This document shows positions 1 through 13,900 of a stretch of DNA of 64,000 bases, one piece after another. Each line of letters opens with the position of its first letter. Positions within the stretch are counted from its first letter, which is position 1. Both the position numbers and the translations under genes were made by a program. Source of the stretch: Bolinopsis microptera (taxonomy: Eukaryota; Ctenophora; Tentaculata; Lobata; Bolinopsidae). The stretch spans positions 8,050,635 through 8,114,634 of the forward strand of contig NC_087079.1 of NCBI RefSeq assembly GCF_026151205.1. Direction: 5' to 3'. Under the pieces are notes generated by a model, which saw nothing but the letters and a program-made list of their open reading frames with translations, was not told where the DNA came from and did no database searches.

Positions 1-123
1 CTTTCAAATATAATTCCAAAAAACACGGATAAATCAATAGGAACGATCAAACGAAATAGAGTGACCAAAAGAACACAAGTACACATTTGATAGCCTGTGA
101 GTATTTGTCCGGGTGTTGGTTTG

Positions 124-1919
124 TCAACTTACAGAGGGTGAGGGCGGTCTCTCGTTGTAATCCTCATACATCTCGTCTATTATATCCGCGTATTTAGTCA
201 TCACTACTCTTCTCTTCAGCTTGAGTGTGGGTCCCAGCTCACCTCCTCCTATTGAGAAGTCTTCTGGAAGGATCCGGAACTTCTGTTGAGGTAAAGATAA
301 TGGTTAGGAGTTGTACGAATATTATGATTAAGTAGTACAGTAAACCCCCGATTTTTCGACCAATTTCGGAGCCCAAAAACACGATTTACTGCGGATTTTT
401 CCTTTCCCCAAACTTCGCGGTAAATCGGGGTTTTACTGTAATACAGGCAGTTAATATTATATAATTATAATGTTCCGTCTCAGATTCTCAGAACAATCTA
501 ATATCACTTTTGGTGATAGAACATTTTCAGTTCAATTATTAAACGTGCGAGTTTAATTATTGTACAAATCGAACGACAGTGGCGTGATTTTAATGTATTA
601 TACTCAAGTGTTAAATTAGTGACCTAATCCACTGCTGCCAAAATAACTGGAAGACGCGAGTGTACACATAGCTACGTATTATTCAGAGGAAAACGTTCAG
701 CAGACCAATTATATTGGGATCCTGTCACGTGATTAGTTGCAAGGTACTGACCTGTATTTTAGAGGCGTTGCTGACAGCTTGTTTGTTGGCCTCTTGTACT
801 GCCCTCTTTATGTTGTTCAAAACCAGAGGATCCATCAGAGCTTCAGAAACTGTTTTAAATAGATAAGATAGTAATATGAGTAACTCAAATCATAGTTCTC
901 ATGACACACAACGTTTGGGAAACTTAATCTTTTGAAAGCTTTTACAAATAAATACAAATAATGAGCCACAGTCACTCTTGATTTTAAGGTTAAATTTTAA
1001 TAAAGACTTTGATAACACGTTACAAGACTATGATTGCAAGAAGTATGCAAGCGGAAGTAAAGGTGAAAGTTAAACAAACCAGTTTTAGCGCAGCTGCCAA
1101 GTTTCCGACATTGATCCAGGGAGATCCAGTCGAGCTCATCTAGCGGTTCGTGCGCGTCACTCATCACGCACCTCAGGGTACACACAAGTGACAAGAACTT
1201 CATCTTGTCACCTATTACCATACAGTTACTAACTATTGGCGCGTACTGTTTTACCTGTAAAAATTAATAATGTGAAAATATAGGGTTTTAATCAGTATTA
1301 TTATATGCTACTTACCCAGTCCAGAAGGAATTAAAACTTAATGTGCAGATTATGTCCCGCGTCCTACCCACACTCCACAGTGTAGATCTATTAGCTATTT
1401 GAAAAATGCACTGCAAATTTCAGAATTCGGCCGAAAAATGTTTTTAAAAGGCCTAATATAACTCAAAATTCCACTCCAAAACTTAAGGTCGAAATGCAAT
1501 TCTACATTGTTTCTGAAAATTTCATGAAAAAATATTGAAACCCCATCGAGTTGAACTATTGTTTTGAACGAAATCAGATTCGCGAATATCGTCGCGAATT
1601 GAGATATGGGCGATTTTGTTCATTTTTTGCGATTATTTGAACACAGAATCCACAGTTAGGTAGATATTGAGTTGATAATCATAGAGAATGTGTAGTATAG
1701 GCTTACCTTACATATAAAGTTTGTCTCATCCAAAAATATTGATAATTGACCAATTTATGGGCTTACATCAATCAAAATTGGTGCACATGCCCAAACATGG
1801 TCATATAATAGTATTTTGCTTATCAAATTTTTATAAGTTATGAGGGGGGACCCGGAGTCTGGGACCCCCTCAAAAGTTCGGTCACAGGCCCTAGTTTGTT
1901 GGTCAACTGCTATCTAGAA

Positions 1920-1957
<38 letters not shown>

Positions 1958-4900
1958 TTAGGCCTTAAGTATTAACGCATAAGGGTTTTTATAAGAAATA
2001 TAAATTGGAGGGGGCCGGGGTGGTAATACCGTACACAGTCAGCATAAGACTCTGGGAAGGGGAGAGAGAAAGGAAGTGGATTGCAGGGCAAGGATTAAAA
2101 TTAAAATTAAAAAGTTCTGTGAGATATTTGTTAACTTAAGTACCTATTATAAGAAGATATTATTCTGTAGAAATATGATTATGGGTATCTGATCCATATC
2201 TGGATGGGAAGGAACCTACTAAATAATCAATTTGTTAAATTTTTGAGAAATTGATTAAAAAGAAATTTGTGAATCCACAATCCACATGCTTATTGCTTAG
2301 AGCAGCTATTTTATTTTGTATTAAAGAAATTGTTACTGTACTGCCTGTTATGCTTTTTTCCACACTTCTTCTACATGTTGGATTAATTCTAATCAATGGA
2401 ACCAGTAAGTAATTAGTTAGGAAATTTACTCATCATTTTCAATAAACTTTTCAAAAATACCTAATTTTGTTTATTTATAATTTGTGAGGCCTTTTCTTGC
2501 ATACTTCAGTTTGTTAAATTCATATAGAAGCAAACTGAAGTATGCATGCCATATAAACTGACATCAAACTGATATATTATTATAATAATATTATATAATA
2601 CCCTGACCATAACCTATACTTTGCAATATTACAAGAATGCTAAATTTCAGCTGCAAGTTCCCCGGGAACCTACCTGGGAGACTACGGAATGTGTGTGTAC
2701 TGTCCTGTGAACACCTTCAAAGCGACTGAAGGAAAGGAGATCTCTTGCACTGAGTGCCCCTACGGAGCCACTTCACTACTTGGTTCTTCTCGCTGTTCTT
2801 GTGAGTTGGGACAATTTTGGCATAATAGCAATAATTGTTATTCGTGCTACGAACACCAATCATATTGCTTTTGTCCAGGAGGAGAGATATGGAATGGGGG
2901 TGACCCATACAATGGATTCTGTAAACCATGTCCATCTGGAACGTACAAGACAGAAGAAATGCCCACCTGCAGAGTTTGCCCTACTGGTTCCACATCCACT
3001 GCAGGATCTGACTACTGTGCCTGTGAGGGTGGGTGGTTCTGGAATGGAATTTCATGTGAACAATGTTCTGAAGGATCCATCAGCCAAGAAGGGGCGTCAA
3101 CCTGTCTGCCGTGCCCTTCGCAGTCTCATCAAGAGGGATCATCGTGCGCGTGTCCGCCTGGGGAAACATGGACTTGGGAGAATTCCATCAGTGGTTCTTG
3201 TAGATCCTGTTCTCCAGGATACTACAGCAACTTGGGTGCATCGTGCGAAATGTGTCCATCTGGAGCAACCTCTCTTATAGGGTCAGAACGCTGTGTTCGC
3301 CCTGCCGGAAAACTCTGGTCTATAGACAGTGCGAGCTGTGAAGACTGCGAAGTCCAGTTTGTTAGTCAAGCAGGCAGTTTACGATGCCAATTATGTCCGT
3401 CAGGTTCAACCGCTAACCTAAGACAGACAATTTGCACTTGTCCATCTGATATGATGTGGAACTGGAGTGAAAATGGACTGGTATCCTGTCAGTTTGTTTC
3501 TCGTAGTGACACACCCATTTCTGCAGCCCTGATTCTAGCTATCGTGTCTGTAGTTCTGACTATCATCTGCATCTCCCTCGTTGCATTCCTCATCATCGAA
3601 AGGAAGAAATCAGGAGAAAGAAATTATCTAACTAGAGTAGTATACACTAACAACAGGGGTACAGGACGTGTAGAGATTGTAGATGATCAACAAATACCGG
3701 CTACTGAATTCTTACCCAGCCAGTATCAAGATATTGATCTCGAATATAACCAAGATGTTAACCCGCTTCAGGCTGAGGAACACCGTATCTCAGGAGGGAG
3801 TGGATTTGTTCCCTTATCTAACAAAGGTAAAAAGGATGCGGAGGTTCTGTATTCTGTGCCTTGGCAGAGATCTACACATGGAGAAGAAAATGACGTCTAT
3901 GATACACTAAACCGTGGTAATCCACCTCAGTACAACACACCAATGCAGATGGAGGATGGTTACTACGTGTTGGGTAATACTGCAGCCGGAACCACCGTTC
4001 CTTGGCTGATAGAAGAGGAAAAAGATGGCGTCTCGGTTACCGGAAATGAATGAATACAAAATATACAATTATACACTAGTAGAAAAGTTTTTTTGCCCAG
4101 TCCGAATTTAGTCGGACTGGCTTGTATGGTTTATATTGATTTTTATAAATTATCTTTCTTTAGGGTCGCATAATCAAATAAAATGTGCATCTCCTCTAAG
4201 AATAGTTTGTCATCTCATTCTAATCTCTTGATATGAACTAGTTTTGTTACGGTATTGATACAGTTTTTGATTTTATTACTTCATACAGTATTGCTAACTG
4301 TGTCTAAAACTTAAAATAATTGACTCTGGTGGAAAGGTGAACCATATTTGTTTGGACACATGAAAGTGATTCTTGATTTTGATTGACAAATTTGCTGAAA
4401 AGTGAAAGCTGATTGGTTAATTGATGTCACGCGTTGAAATAACATTACTCGCCTCCCCACAAGAATCAAGATCTATAATCCGCTCAAACAAACCTTATCT
4501 TCTATAGGAATAGGCGCGATATTCTCTCCACCCGCCGTGATGATTATTTCTTTTATTCTCCCAGTTATCGTGAGGAAATTGTTTTTATCTAGTTTCCCAA
4601 TATCACCAGAGTGCAGCCATCCATCTGAGTAAATTGTGTATAATTTCATGAAGTAGCTTCTCATTCGGAGATATGCTTTTCACTTAATACAGAACAAACA
4701 GATTATAAAGAGTATGCGAAATCTTTCAAATGTTTTTTACCTTTGTCGACAGTTTTAGACGTAGTGTCCTCGTCGTGCATGTACCCCATAAAGATATGTC
4801 TCCCCCGGTAACAAATCTCGCCATTTCCGTCCCGATCCGGCATTTCAATCTTTATCTCCGAGCCGGGGATGCTCTTACCTGTACTACCTGCTTTGTGCTG

Positions 4901-7900
4901 TCCTGATAGGGTATGGGATTGTTATCAATCAGAGAGCTGTATTATTATCTCGAGTTACAAACCGACCAATCAGAGAGCTGCATTATTATCACGTGTTGAA
5001 TAATTGCAATTCAGAGGACACTTGAGTAATTGAGGGACAGAATTCTTACTTTTAACATTCCTAAGATACAGTTTCCCTACTTTAAAAACAATAGCCTTCC
5101 ACACCCCTCTCTATAAGATCAATCTCCTCGTGCAGCGAGTATCAGTGAAAACACAATTTTTTCGAAAACGAAGCAATATTCAAAACTAGCATGTTAATTA
5201 GTTGATAAAGGTTGGTTAGATTGACAGGTTCTTATTGGTCTGGCACCGAACTTACCATCAAAAGAGAGGGTTTGAGGTCCGGAACATTCGCTCATCCCGT
5301 AGATCTCGTAGACAGGAATATCGAGGCTCTGGAAGAAGGCAATAGTTTCCTGGGTGATGGGGGCAGCAGCTGATGCCTGAGGGGGTTTTATTTGCAACAC
5401 ACGTATTGAGGGGATTGATCAGGAGTTGCGCAGAAAAGTTCCTAATTTGAAGTCCACTGATATCTACAGCTTACCACTGGCCCTTAACTCTTAAGGCTAA
5501 GAGTAGATTTATAAGTAAATCTACGTTTGTTTGTATTTGGCAATCTATAGAAGTTTAGACGAGAAGGAGTAGGTTTTAACAGAATAACGTTGTAGTTTTA
5601 CTGGTATTAACTTTACTGTTATTAATAAGAAGCTGCTCACCTGTAAGATGCATCTGTCCAGACCAAGAATTTGTTTTATCTTATTGAAAACCAACCTGAA
5701 AGTAAAACACATAACATCCAAGCCTTGAAGGTTTAACTACTACCAGCAGTGAAGCACTAATGTAAATTTAGCTTTCAATAGCATTATACTTAATAATAAT
5801 ACCAACAATCATTTATAAATCTCCCAAATCTATTTATCAACAAGAGCGAGTTTTTAATCAAAATATTCAGCGTTACTCGATAGTTACGGATTTCAATTAT
5901 CAGCGGTTATATCCATGATATGGTTTAAGATATTAGATTGTTGACAAATATCTTGAATGTGAGCAACAAAACTCTTGTTTTCAGCTATCCAGCAGTGTAC
6001 GATAGGAATACCCAGCTATCTGGGACTGTTCCAGTCCACATTATAGGTTCAGCCAGCATGCAAACACACACAGAAATGTTGAGCACATGTTGCCATGACA
6101 ACAACATGCGATATTCACCCGTACGTGGACAAGGGCTAGCGTTTAATGAAGGCGCAAAAATAACAGTGTGTGGATAAATATGCGAATAATATGCGAATAA
6201 TATGCGAATAATATGCTTCAAATTGTCTTCACAAGCTGGGATGCATTTTAAGCACAATACAAAATAAATACAAAATAAATACATTCAATTAAATACAACA
6301 CTTTATCATATTATGTGGGTGACAGACAATAACTAAGGGGACCACTAAAACGTACAGTACTCCTCTCTTTGGAGATCTTTACAGATTACACACTACACCT
6401 TATCGGTCCCATCAACCAAACTTTCGTTTATTTTTTCGTCTAAAATCGTTCCAGTATGCCCAGTTTCCGTAGTTATCGGCCCGATAAGGTGTCCCCTACT
6501 GTTCTCGTCGCACAAACTTGCTGAAGGTACGACTGGAAACCAACAACTTTTCTCACAACAAATTGGCACAATATTTGTCCCACCCTAGACAAATATCACA
6601 CCCAAGCCTTCCGTTTCAATAGTTTCAAGTATAGACTATATTTATTGTCAGTCGGTTCCCAGTTGTACCCTCAGCAACCTCGCCTCAGAGCTCTAAGATC
6701 ACGCTACGACACGTTACTATTATAGGTGATGCAATCCCCCTAATGTTTATTCATTAGGATATTCGGTCTGACATGTCTCATACCTGTCTGCAAACCAGTA
6801 GCCTGCCGGGTATTCTTTGCTCTTTCTAGAGAGTGGAGACAGTTACATGGGACAACACCTCGTCAGCACCACGTGGTGTGACGTCATATCACGTGTGGTG
6901 ACGTCATACCACGCCATACGGTGCTATTAGTACAGGAATAGCGAACAGAAAACAGAAATCAGTACAGCAGGAAGAAAAGCCAGGATAAAAACAAATCCCG
7001 AGTCAAACGCTCAAACAGCAAGGTTTATAGCCGGATAGCTTGATTAATGAACACGTGGCAAGTATAGCAGGTTGTCATAACGACACGTGACTTTCTATGG
7101 AGTTAAGGAAGTTGTAGCCCTTGTGAACGGGTGGATGCAACAACGTCTGTTTACCTGTCAGCCATCCAGTAGCCTCGGGGCATCTCCGTGCTGTTCTGTT
7201 TAGCTTCACCCACATCTGTTCCGATCCGCTGTAAGAGGTAGGGTAAGTCTGAGGGCTCTGTTTTATGTGCCCAGAAAAAGAAATTTTCCTCCGTCGCATA
7301 TATTAAAGTCGCTATTGTGACGGTACATTAGAACTAGACAGAAACAAAGTGTGAAGGGCCTGAACGGAACCCCTCGGTTTCAGTTCCTTGTTTAACACTG
7401 CCGTACAGCAATATTATGTGTGCTTTTTAAAAGAAATTATACTTAAAAATATGATTTCTGTATGGATAATATTATGTTATATATGAAAATTAAAATTCAA
7501 TGCAAAGCATACAATTACCCATCATCTAAATTAGCACGCACCTGGGCCCATTTAGTAAGAGCTCTCTTGAACCCCTTCATTTCGTTAATCTGCATCTCAA
7601 CTTTGTCCTGTATCTTCTCCCATACCCTGGGTACCCCCAGGAACATTGTGGGTCTGACTTCTTGTAACGTGTCTACAAGGGTCCCCTTCAGCGCGTCCGA
7701 TTTAGCGAACCACACTGTCGCGCCACAAGCCATAGGTCCGTGTAAATCCTGGGGAGTAGTTTATATTTAGCCCAGTTTCCAGTCTCATTTCACCGTCAAT
7801 ATCCCGACCTTATGTAGGTACTACCACTGTTGTGCAATCAAAGAGCGTCATGTTAACTGTTAGCGCTGAGTTACAATCGTAATGTGCTAAGATTGCACGC

Positions 7901-10900
7901 TAACGCATAAAGTAGTTACTAGTTACTGTTAACATCTTAACATAACCTACGTCAAGGATTTATTTGTTAAATCTCCTAACCAAACTAAAACAAAATGATC
8001 GTTAAATTCTGGAAATCCTAAAATGAGGTTTAAAATTCAGCATCATGCGGAGAACTTGAGATGCAAAGTAACTTACAATAATTTGCGCGGCAATGTGACT
8101 GAGGGGAAGGTACGAAACAACATCGGAAGTTTCTCGAACATTCAGGATCTGGCAACATGCCAGTGCAGTCCACGAGATATTGTCGTGAGACAACATCACA
8201 GCCTGAGGAGGGTGTTACAATGAGTTCTGTGACGTCATATAAGTGTCACGTGATTGGTTTTAAAAACAAATATTATCGCGGATTTTAGTGTGATCCGCAA
8301 TAATATTTGTTTTTAATAATTTATACATGCTATAGTATAGTATGGTTAACATTAAACCTTTATTCAATCGTTTGAACAATATTGTTGCACGGGATATTGG
8401 ATATAATAACCACATTTGAAATAAAGATCTCAGCCAAAATTGACCAATACAAAGAGTACGGTCAGATCACGTGTCAGCGGTTTTAAAAACTAATATCAAT
8501 CCGCGGATCGTAGATTGTACATGTCCGAGTACATATTTGACGTTTAATTAATATTCAATCATTTCGATAACACGGACCACGCACAGAGCACAGAATATAG
8601 ATTATGTGGACTCTCTGCCAGTGCCTTGTGGCAGGTGTGAGAACCTAGATAAGAGATATAAGTGGAAATTAAGGGGTTAAGCGAATGTCACTGGTCTATC
8701 TAGGGCTGAGACGTCATAATATCGTGTATGCAACATAGTTCGACGTAAAAAATATGTAGTCAGATAATTCAATAGCTGTTTTCGTGGACAAACGATGCCA
8801 CGATGGACGAAATTACGCAAAAGGAGATATCTTATAGCCTATCGAGACAGGAATATATAGGTTACAAAAGTATAAAATTGAATTAATGTTGTAAAACTAG
8901 ATTTAATCTAGATGACTATCAAGGAAAACAGATAATAAACATAACAATTAGACACACAGAATCAGTAAATAAACACGATTGACAACAATTCAATGTACAG
9001 TAAAACCCCGATTTACCGCCGAGTTTGGGGAAAGGAAACACCCGCGGTAAATCGGGGTTTGTGGTATATCGGGGTTTTACTGTAATAATGCTAACGTGTA
9101 GTAGTACTAACTTGACTGAGATTCAGGAAAATAACTTCTAATCGAACAAATCATCAGTTCCACACCTATTTCATTGTAAAACACAAAAACAGACGGACAA
9201 ACACCCACGTTAGGTACGGTGACAAAGCTTGGTGTCCCGTCTGGTCGCGTGCACGACTGGCGTGTTCAGGATATCAATGTATGTACTATGTACACTGTAC
9301 AGGGTACATTGTACATAGTACATTCGCCACTGTACATTGTACTATGTACTTTATTTGCACTATATGGTGCAATTTAACGTAGCGTGCTTCAACACACTTG
9401 TCTTCATCACAATTTTCACTAACTATTCTGGCTGAAATTAAGCAGGAAAAGTGTTATTGAAAAGTTACCTTTGGAGGCCCGGTGGTTCCGCTTGTGTATA
9501 TTAAAGTGGAACATTTGTTGGGTTTCTGATTCTTCAGTCGCCACTGTAGTTCATACTCAGGTATATCACTTCCTGAACGTGAATTAGATCAGTGCCAAGT
9601 TTCAACTGGAACTACATCAAGTTTCACTTTCAGTGACGTTATTACATAACCTCGTAATAACAAGAGACACTCGTCATTAAATTAATGTGAAATGATAACA
9701 AACCTATCTTCATGAAAGTATCCCAATCCAAAACGTTTTGATCCTTTTGCTCTTGAGTAACTACGTCATCGTACACAATTACATACAGCAAGCTTGGTAA
9801 CTGCTGTTTAACCTGATGATAAGAGAAATTATTTTAAGATGAGCACAAAACAGGGTACGACCCACGTGTATGGAGTAAAACTTTTGTTACAAATTTTATC
9901 AGCCATTTTGTGTGAGAATTAAGGAAACTTGAACCGTGAGAAATCCCCTTTATCTGATTTTGAATTTTAGATGGAAGCGTCTGTTTTGCCAGATCAGATA
10001 AATTTGAGACTTCGTGTCTAAATACACTATGATTTGAGATTTGAATGGAATGTTTGAGAAGACACGAGAAGATTTCTTAATAACTTTATCGTCATTGGCA
10101 GTGGTTACAATTCCTGGCTGAGCAGTAAGGAGATAGTCGGTCATTTCTGCCGATAATTTCAGGGAAGATAACACAACTGAAAGCCCCCCCCCCCCCCCTG
10201 GCCCTCCCCCCTCCTCATGCGATAGAGCACTACTTTCACACTACTTACTTTACTTACTCATACTGCATACAGTATGTAACCGTTATGTAGAAAACAATGT
10301 ATCGTATTACTGTTAATGGCCTTTATTATACACGATTTGGAGATGTACTGTTTGGTGCGTGTGAATATGTTTATTATGATAAGAATCGATACGTAACATA
10401 TACATTTAATGAATTATTCGGTGGTTCCTGAAAACATTCATTTTGAAAACAACGTGTGGACTGTGGAAAGACTATAAATAAATTCATTCCAACAACTCAA
10501 ATATTACCTGCAGTATTTTATCCAGCATGGCCCTGTTCTCCACTACTATAAACTGAGCCTTAGAATGAGACAGGATATATTTACAACTCTCGGCAGAGTT
10601 AGTTGTGTAAATCCCGGCTGCAATGCCTCCCGCCATTATGGATCCTATATCTGCGATAAACCACTCTGGAGCGTTAAATCCCATAATACACACGGCACTA
10701 GCCGGCTGTAAACCTGAAAATATTGGAGTTTTAGGAATACAGGACGATAAAAAGTTTTAAAAACTGCCAGAAAATTTGAAAGATAAGACCACATCCTCCC
10801 GCCCTCTTCAACACATGTTAACATTAGTCGGGTCGGTATGTTCAGGAATGAGAGGAATGTTGCAACGTGTTTCAATCACAGTAACACGATCGTTATTCGT

Positions 10901-13900
10901 TCATGATATCATTACAATGTGTCAGTGATAAATCAGCTCTCCAAAAGTTACAGTCTCAACTTTTACACCATGCCAAATTATGTATAACACTGAATGTGTG
11001 CCAATTAGTGGTATAATGAATCACTTGCTGAAGGATACGACCACACCCATGACGTGATTGTCTTTGATAAGATGACGCAGTTTTATTGAATTGCTAGTAC
11101 ACAGTTATTAGCACAATAATAACTTAATTACATTAATAATCGGGAACTGCATTATTGTCTAAGATCTAAGCAGTTTAAGGAATAAGGTCCTATTTGTAAC
11201 ATATCATATTAACGGTGCCATGCTGTCTGCATCACTGATTATGAGTATAAGAGAAGATTTCTGTACAATCGAATCAGCAGTCTGTCTAATATAAGGCCAC
11301 TTTCTGCGTGCAATTCAGTAGGTTTTTTCTAATTTCTAAGACGGACACGATATGTTCTGCTGTGCGCGCGTTAGCCCACCTTCCCATAGTCAATTACAAG
11401 TCATCGCGCGTTACAAAACCAAACACAATTTCCTAGCAGAATTTGCCACATTGTGCCTTGTGATGTAATCAAATGATAAGCCGTAATCAAACGTGGAATT
11501 TGGGCCCTATACGTAATCAGAGGACAGGAAATCGAACAGATTACAAGCAATTTTCGGGATGACAGATACGAAAAAGTGTTCATTCTAGAATATGATATCA
11601 GTGTTCCTTGAACCCTTGCGTTCCATACCGAGCTTGTTATGTTGTTTTTGTTAAACATAACGATTATGAGCCACAAGCATGAATATGCATTCACTTTAAT
11701 CATCACAAAGTATTGGATACAGAGTCGAGTGTTCACGCTACAAGTAAGTATTCACTGTACAAGTGTACATATTTACAAGCGATATTTATAATTGATGTCA
11801 GCTGATCACTTGATGACGCCAACATAGGTATTTGGGATTGTGCCAACGCTGGTATTTAATGTTTTCATTTTTAATCTCTTAAATAGTGTGGTCGCAAATT
11901 AGGTCAAAGTAATGTCATACGATGAGAACCGGCGTGATTGATACATTATCTAGCTTTGATATCTACACAATATCTTAAACAATCACGGTAAGCTGCAAAC
12001 CCCAAAAGGACTTCAATGATCTCACCCTAAACGTGAATATTATGCAAACTATGCACAACATTCCTCCGATTGTAGCATCAAAAGATATAAAACATCGAAA
12101 CGTTAACGTTAAGATTAATCGTAACATAACACGTACCAAGTTTGATGAAGGCTTTCGCAGCTGTACTACAGTCGTTATAATATTGATTGTATGTCCACGT
12201 GGCCCAACCTTTCGTTCGCTTTACTTTTAGTGCGGGGCTGTCTTTATGGGCCGTTACTGTAGCTAGAAACACCTGAATATTATCATATGTTAATGATTGT
12301 GTTGCACAAGTTTTAATTAAAAACCCCCATATTATACCAGGGAGGTCGATGGTTGTTTCTCAGATCCCCAAAAGTGATCGTCTATTAGTGATTTAAGAAT
12401 GAATCAAAACTCCAATTTACAGGTTACTCGATTTACTGACCGTTAAATCGGGGTTTTACTGCAATACTTATCATTAGATATGTTAAGTATTGTATCATAT
12501 CTTACTAATATCATATATCAATATCAGCTCGTTACTCGATGCATGTTACTTAGTACTTACACGTAAGCAACAGTAAAAGCGAGTAACTTGGTCAGATTTA
12601 TGGTAGTTGTAACCAATTCGATCGGTTAAATACTTCTATTCCAAATTAAAACATATTTATTATTTTGTTTTTATCTGGCTCCTTGCCCAGAGTAATCCGA
12701 TAACTGACGAATTGGCATTTATGCATGCTCAGAGTCAAGAAGGAAGTATAAATAACAGTTTCCTACTAAGAATATGTAATATTATATTAAGTTGATTTTA
12801 GTTACGTTGTTTGTCTCTTATTAGTTCACTGCTTATCAGTGCGATATCAGCTACCTTTACTCTGTGTAACTCTGTGATACACTCGAGTTTACATAGCACA
12901 CAGAAATAGCTAGAAAATCACTTGTGGAACTGAGCAAAGAACTCAATCAGAAGTATTGCTATGGTGACCTTAAAACCTCAGGACTTGCGTGAAGACAGTA
13001 TATCTTGGTTTGAAGGCATCACAGATCTCTTGAATTGTTTTTTGTTTGTTGGGAACTGGCCCGAAGTACCAGCCAATGTTTACTCAAAAAATATATAATA
13101 AATATTATCTTCTAAAAGTCAAAAACTCACACAAGATTAGATGTTGTTGAAACTATTAAAATGGAGCTTATTTAACAAGCATAGCTGAGCGCAATTAATT
13201 ATTTAAGTTGCCTTTCGGATTGTAAAGTTGAAATTATCATATTAATGCACTTTCTGAGTTGAAATTATCATATTAATGCACTTTTCTTCATCTACTTAGG
13301 CTCCTGGATTGAGAGCACAGATAGGGAGATAAGGGTTAGAAAGGGAAAAGCGTGGGGTGCCCTACATAGACTGAAGGATATCTGGAAATCCAAACTCTCA
13401 AAGAGCCTAAAGATTAGATTGTTCATAGCGGCTTGTGAATCAGTACTGCTCTACGGATCAGAAACCTGGACACTGACAAAGGCTCAAGAGAAAAGTTTGG
13501 ACGGGACATACACAAAGATGTTGCGTATGGTGCTGGGTATCTCATGGAAGGACAAGGTCAGCAATATAACTTTGTATGGTAGCCTCCCAAGGCTGTCAAA
13601 CAAGTTACGAAGCAGGAGATTAAAAATGGCGGGACACTGCATCCGACATCCTGAGCTACTTGCCGGTGATTTAGTCTTATGGGAACCTACGCACGGTAGA
13701 GCACAGCAAGGCCGACCAAGACAAAGCTACTTGTCTATGTTACTGAAGGAAGTTGGGACAAACTCTAAAGAGGAACTGCGAACCCTGATGCGGGACAGGG
13801 ATATATGGAGGGGGTTTTCTGGCGTAGATCGGACTTAGCTCCGACAAAGTAGTAGTAGTAGTAGTAGTAGAGTTGTAGAGGGGAAACAGGCGCATAGCTA

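Noticed and set aside
2780-3280. 166-codon ORF in a second frame of the receptor gene
   Set aside because: The cysteine-repeat frame has family similarity, a signal peptide and a transmembrane helix. The second frame has none.
11401-11736. 111-codon minus-strand ORF in an ACSBG intron
   Set aside because: No family similarity and no flanking splice logic. It is consistent with chance in AT-rich DNA.
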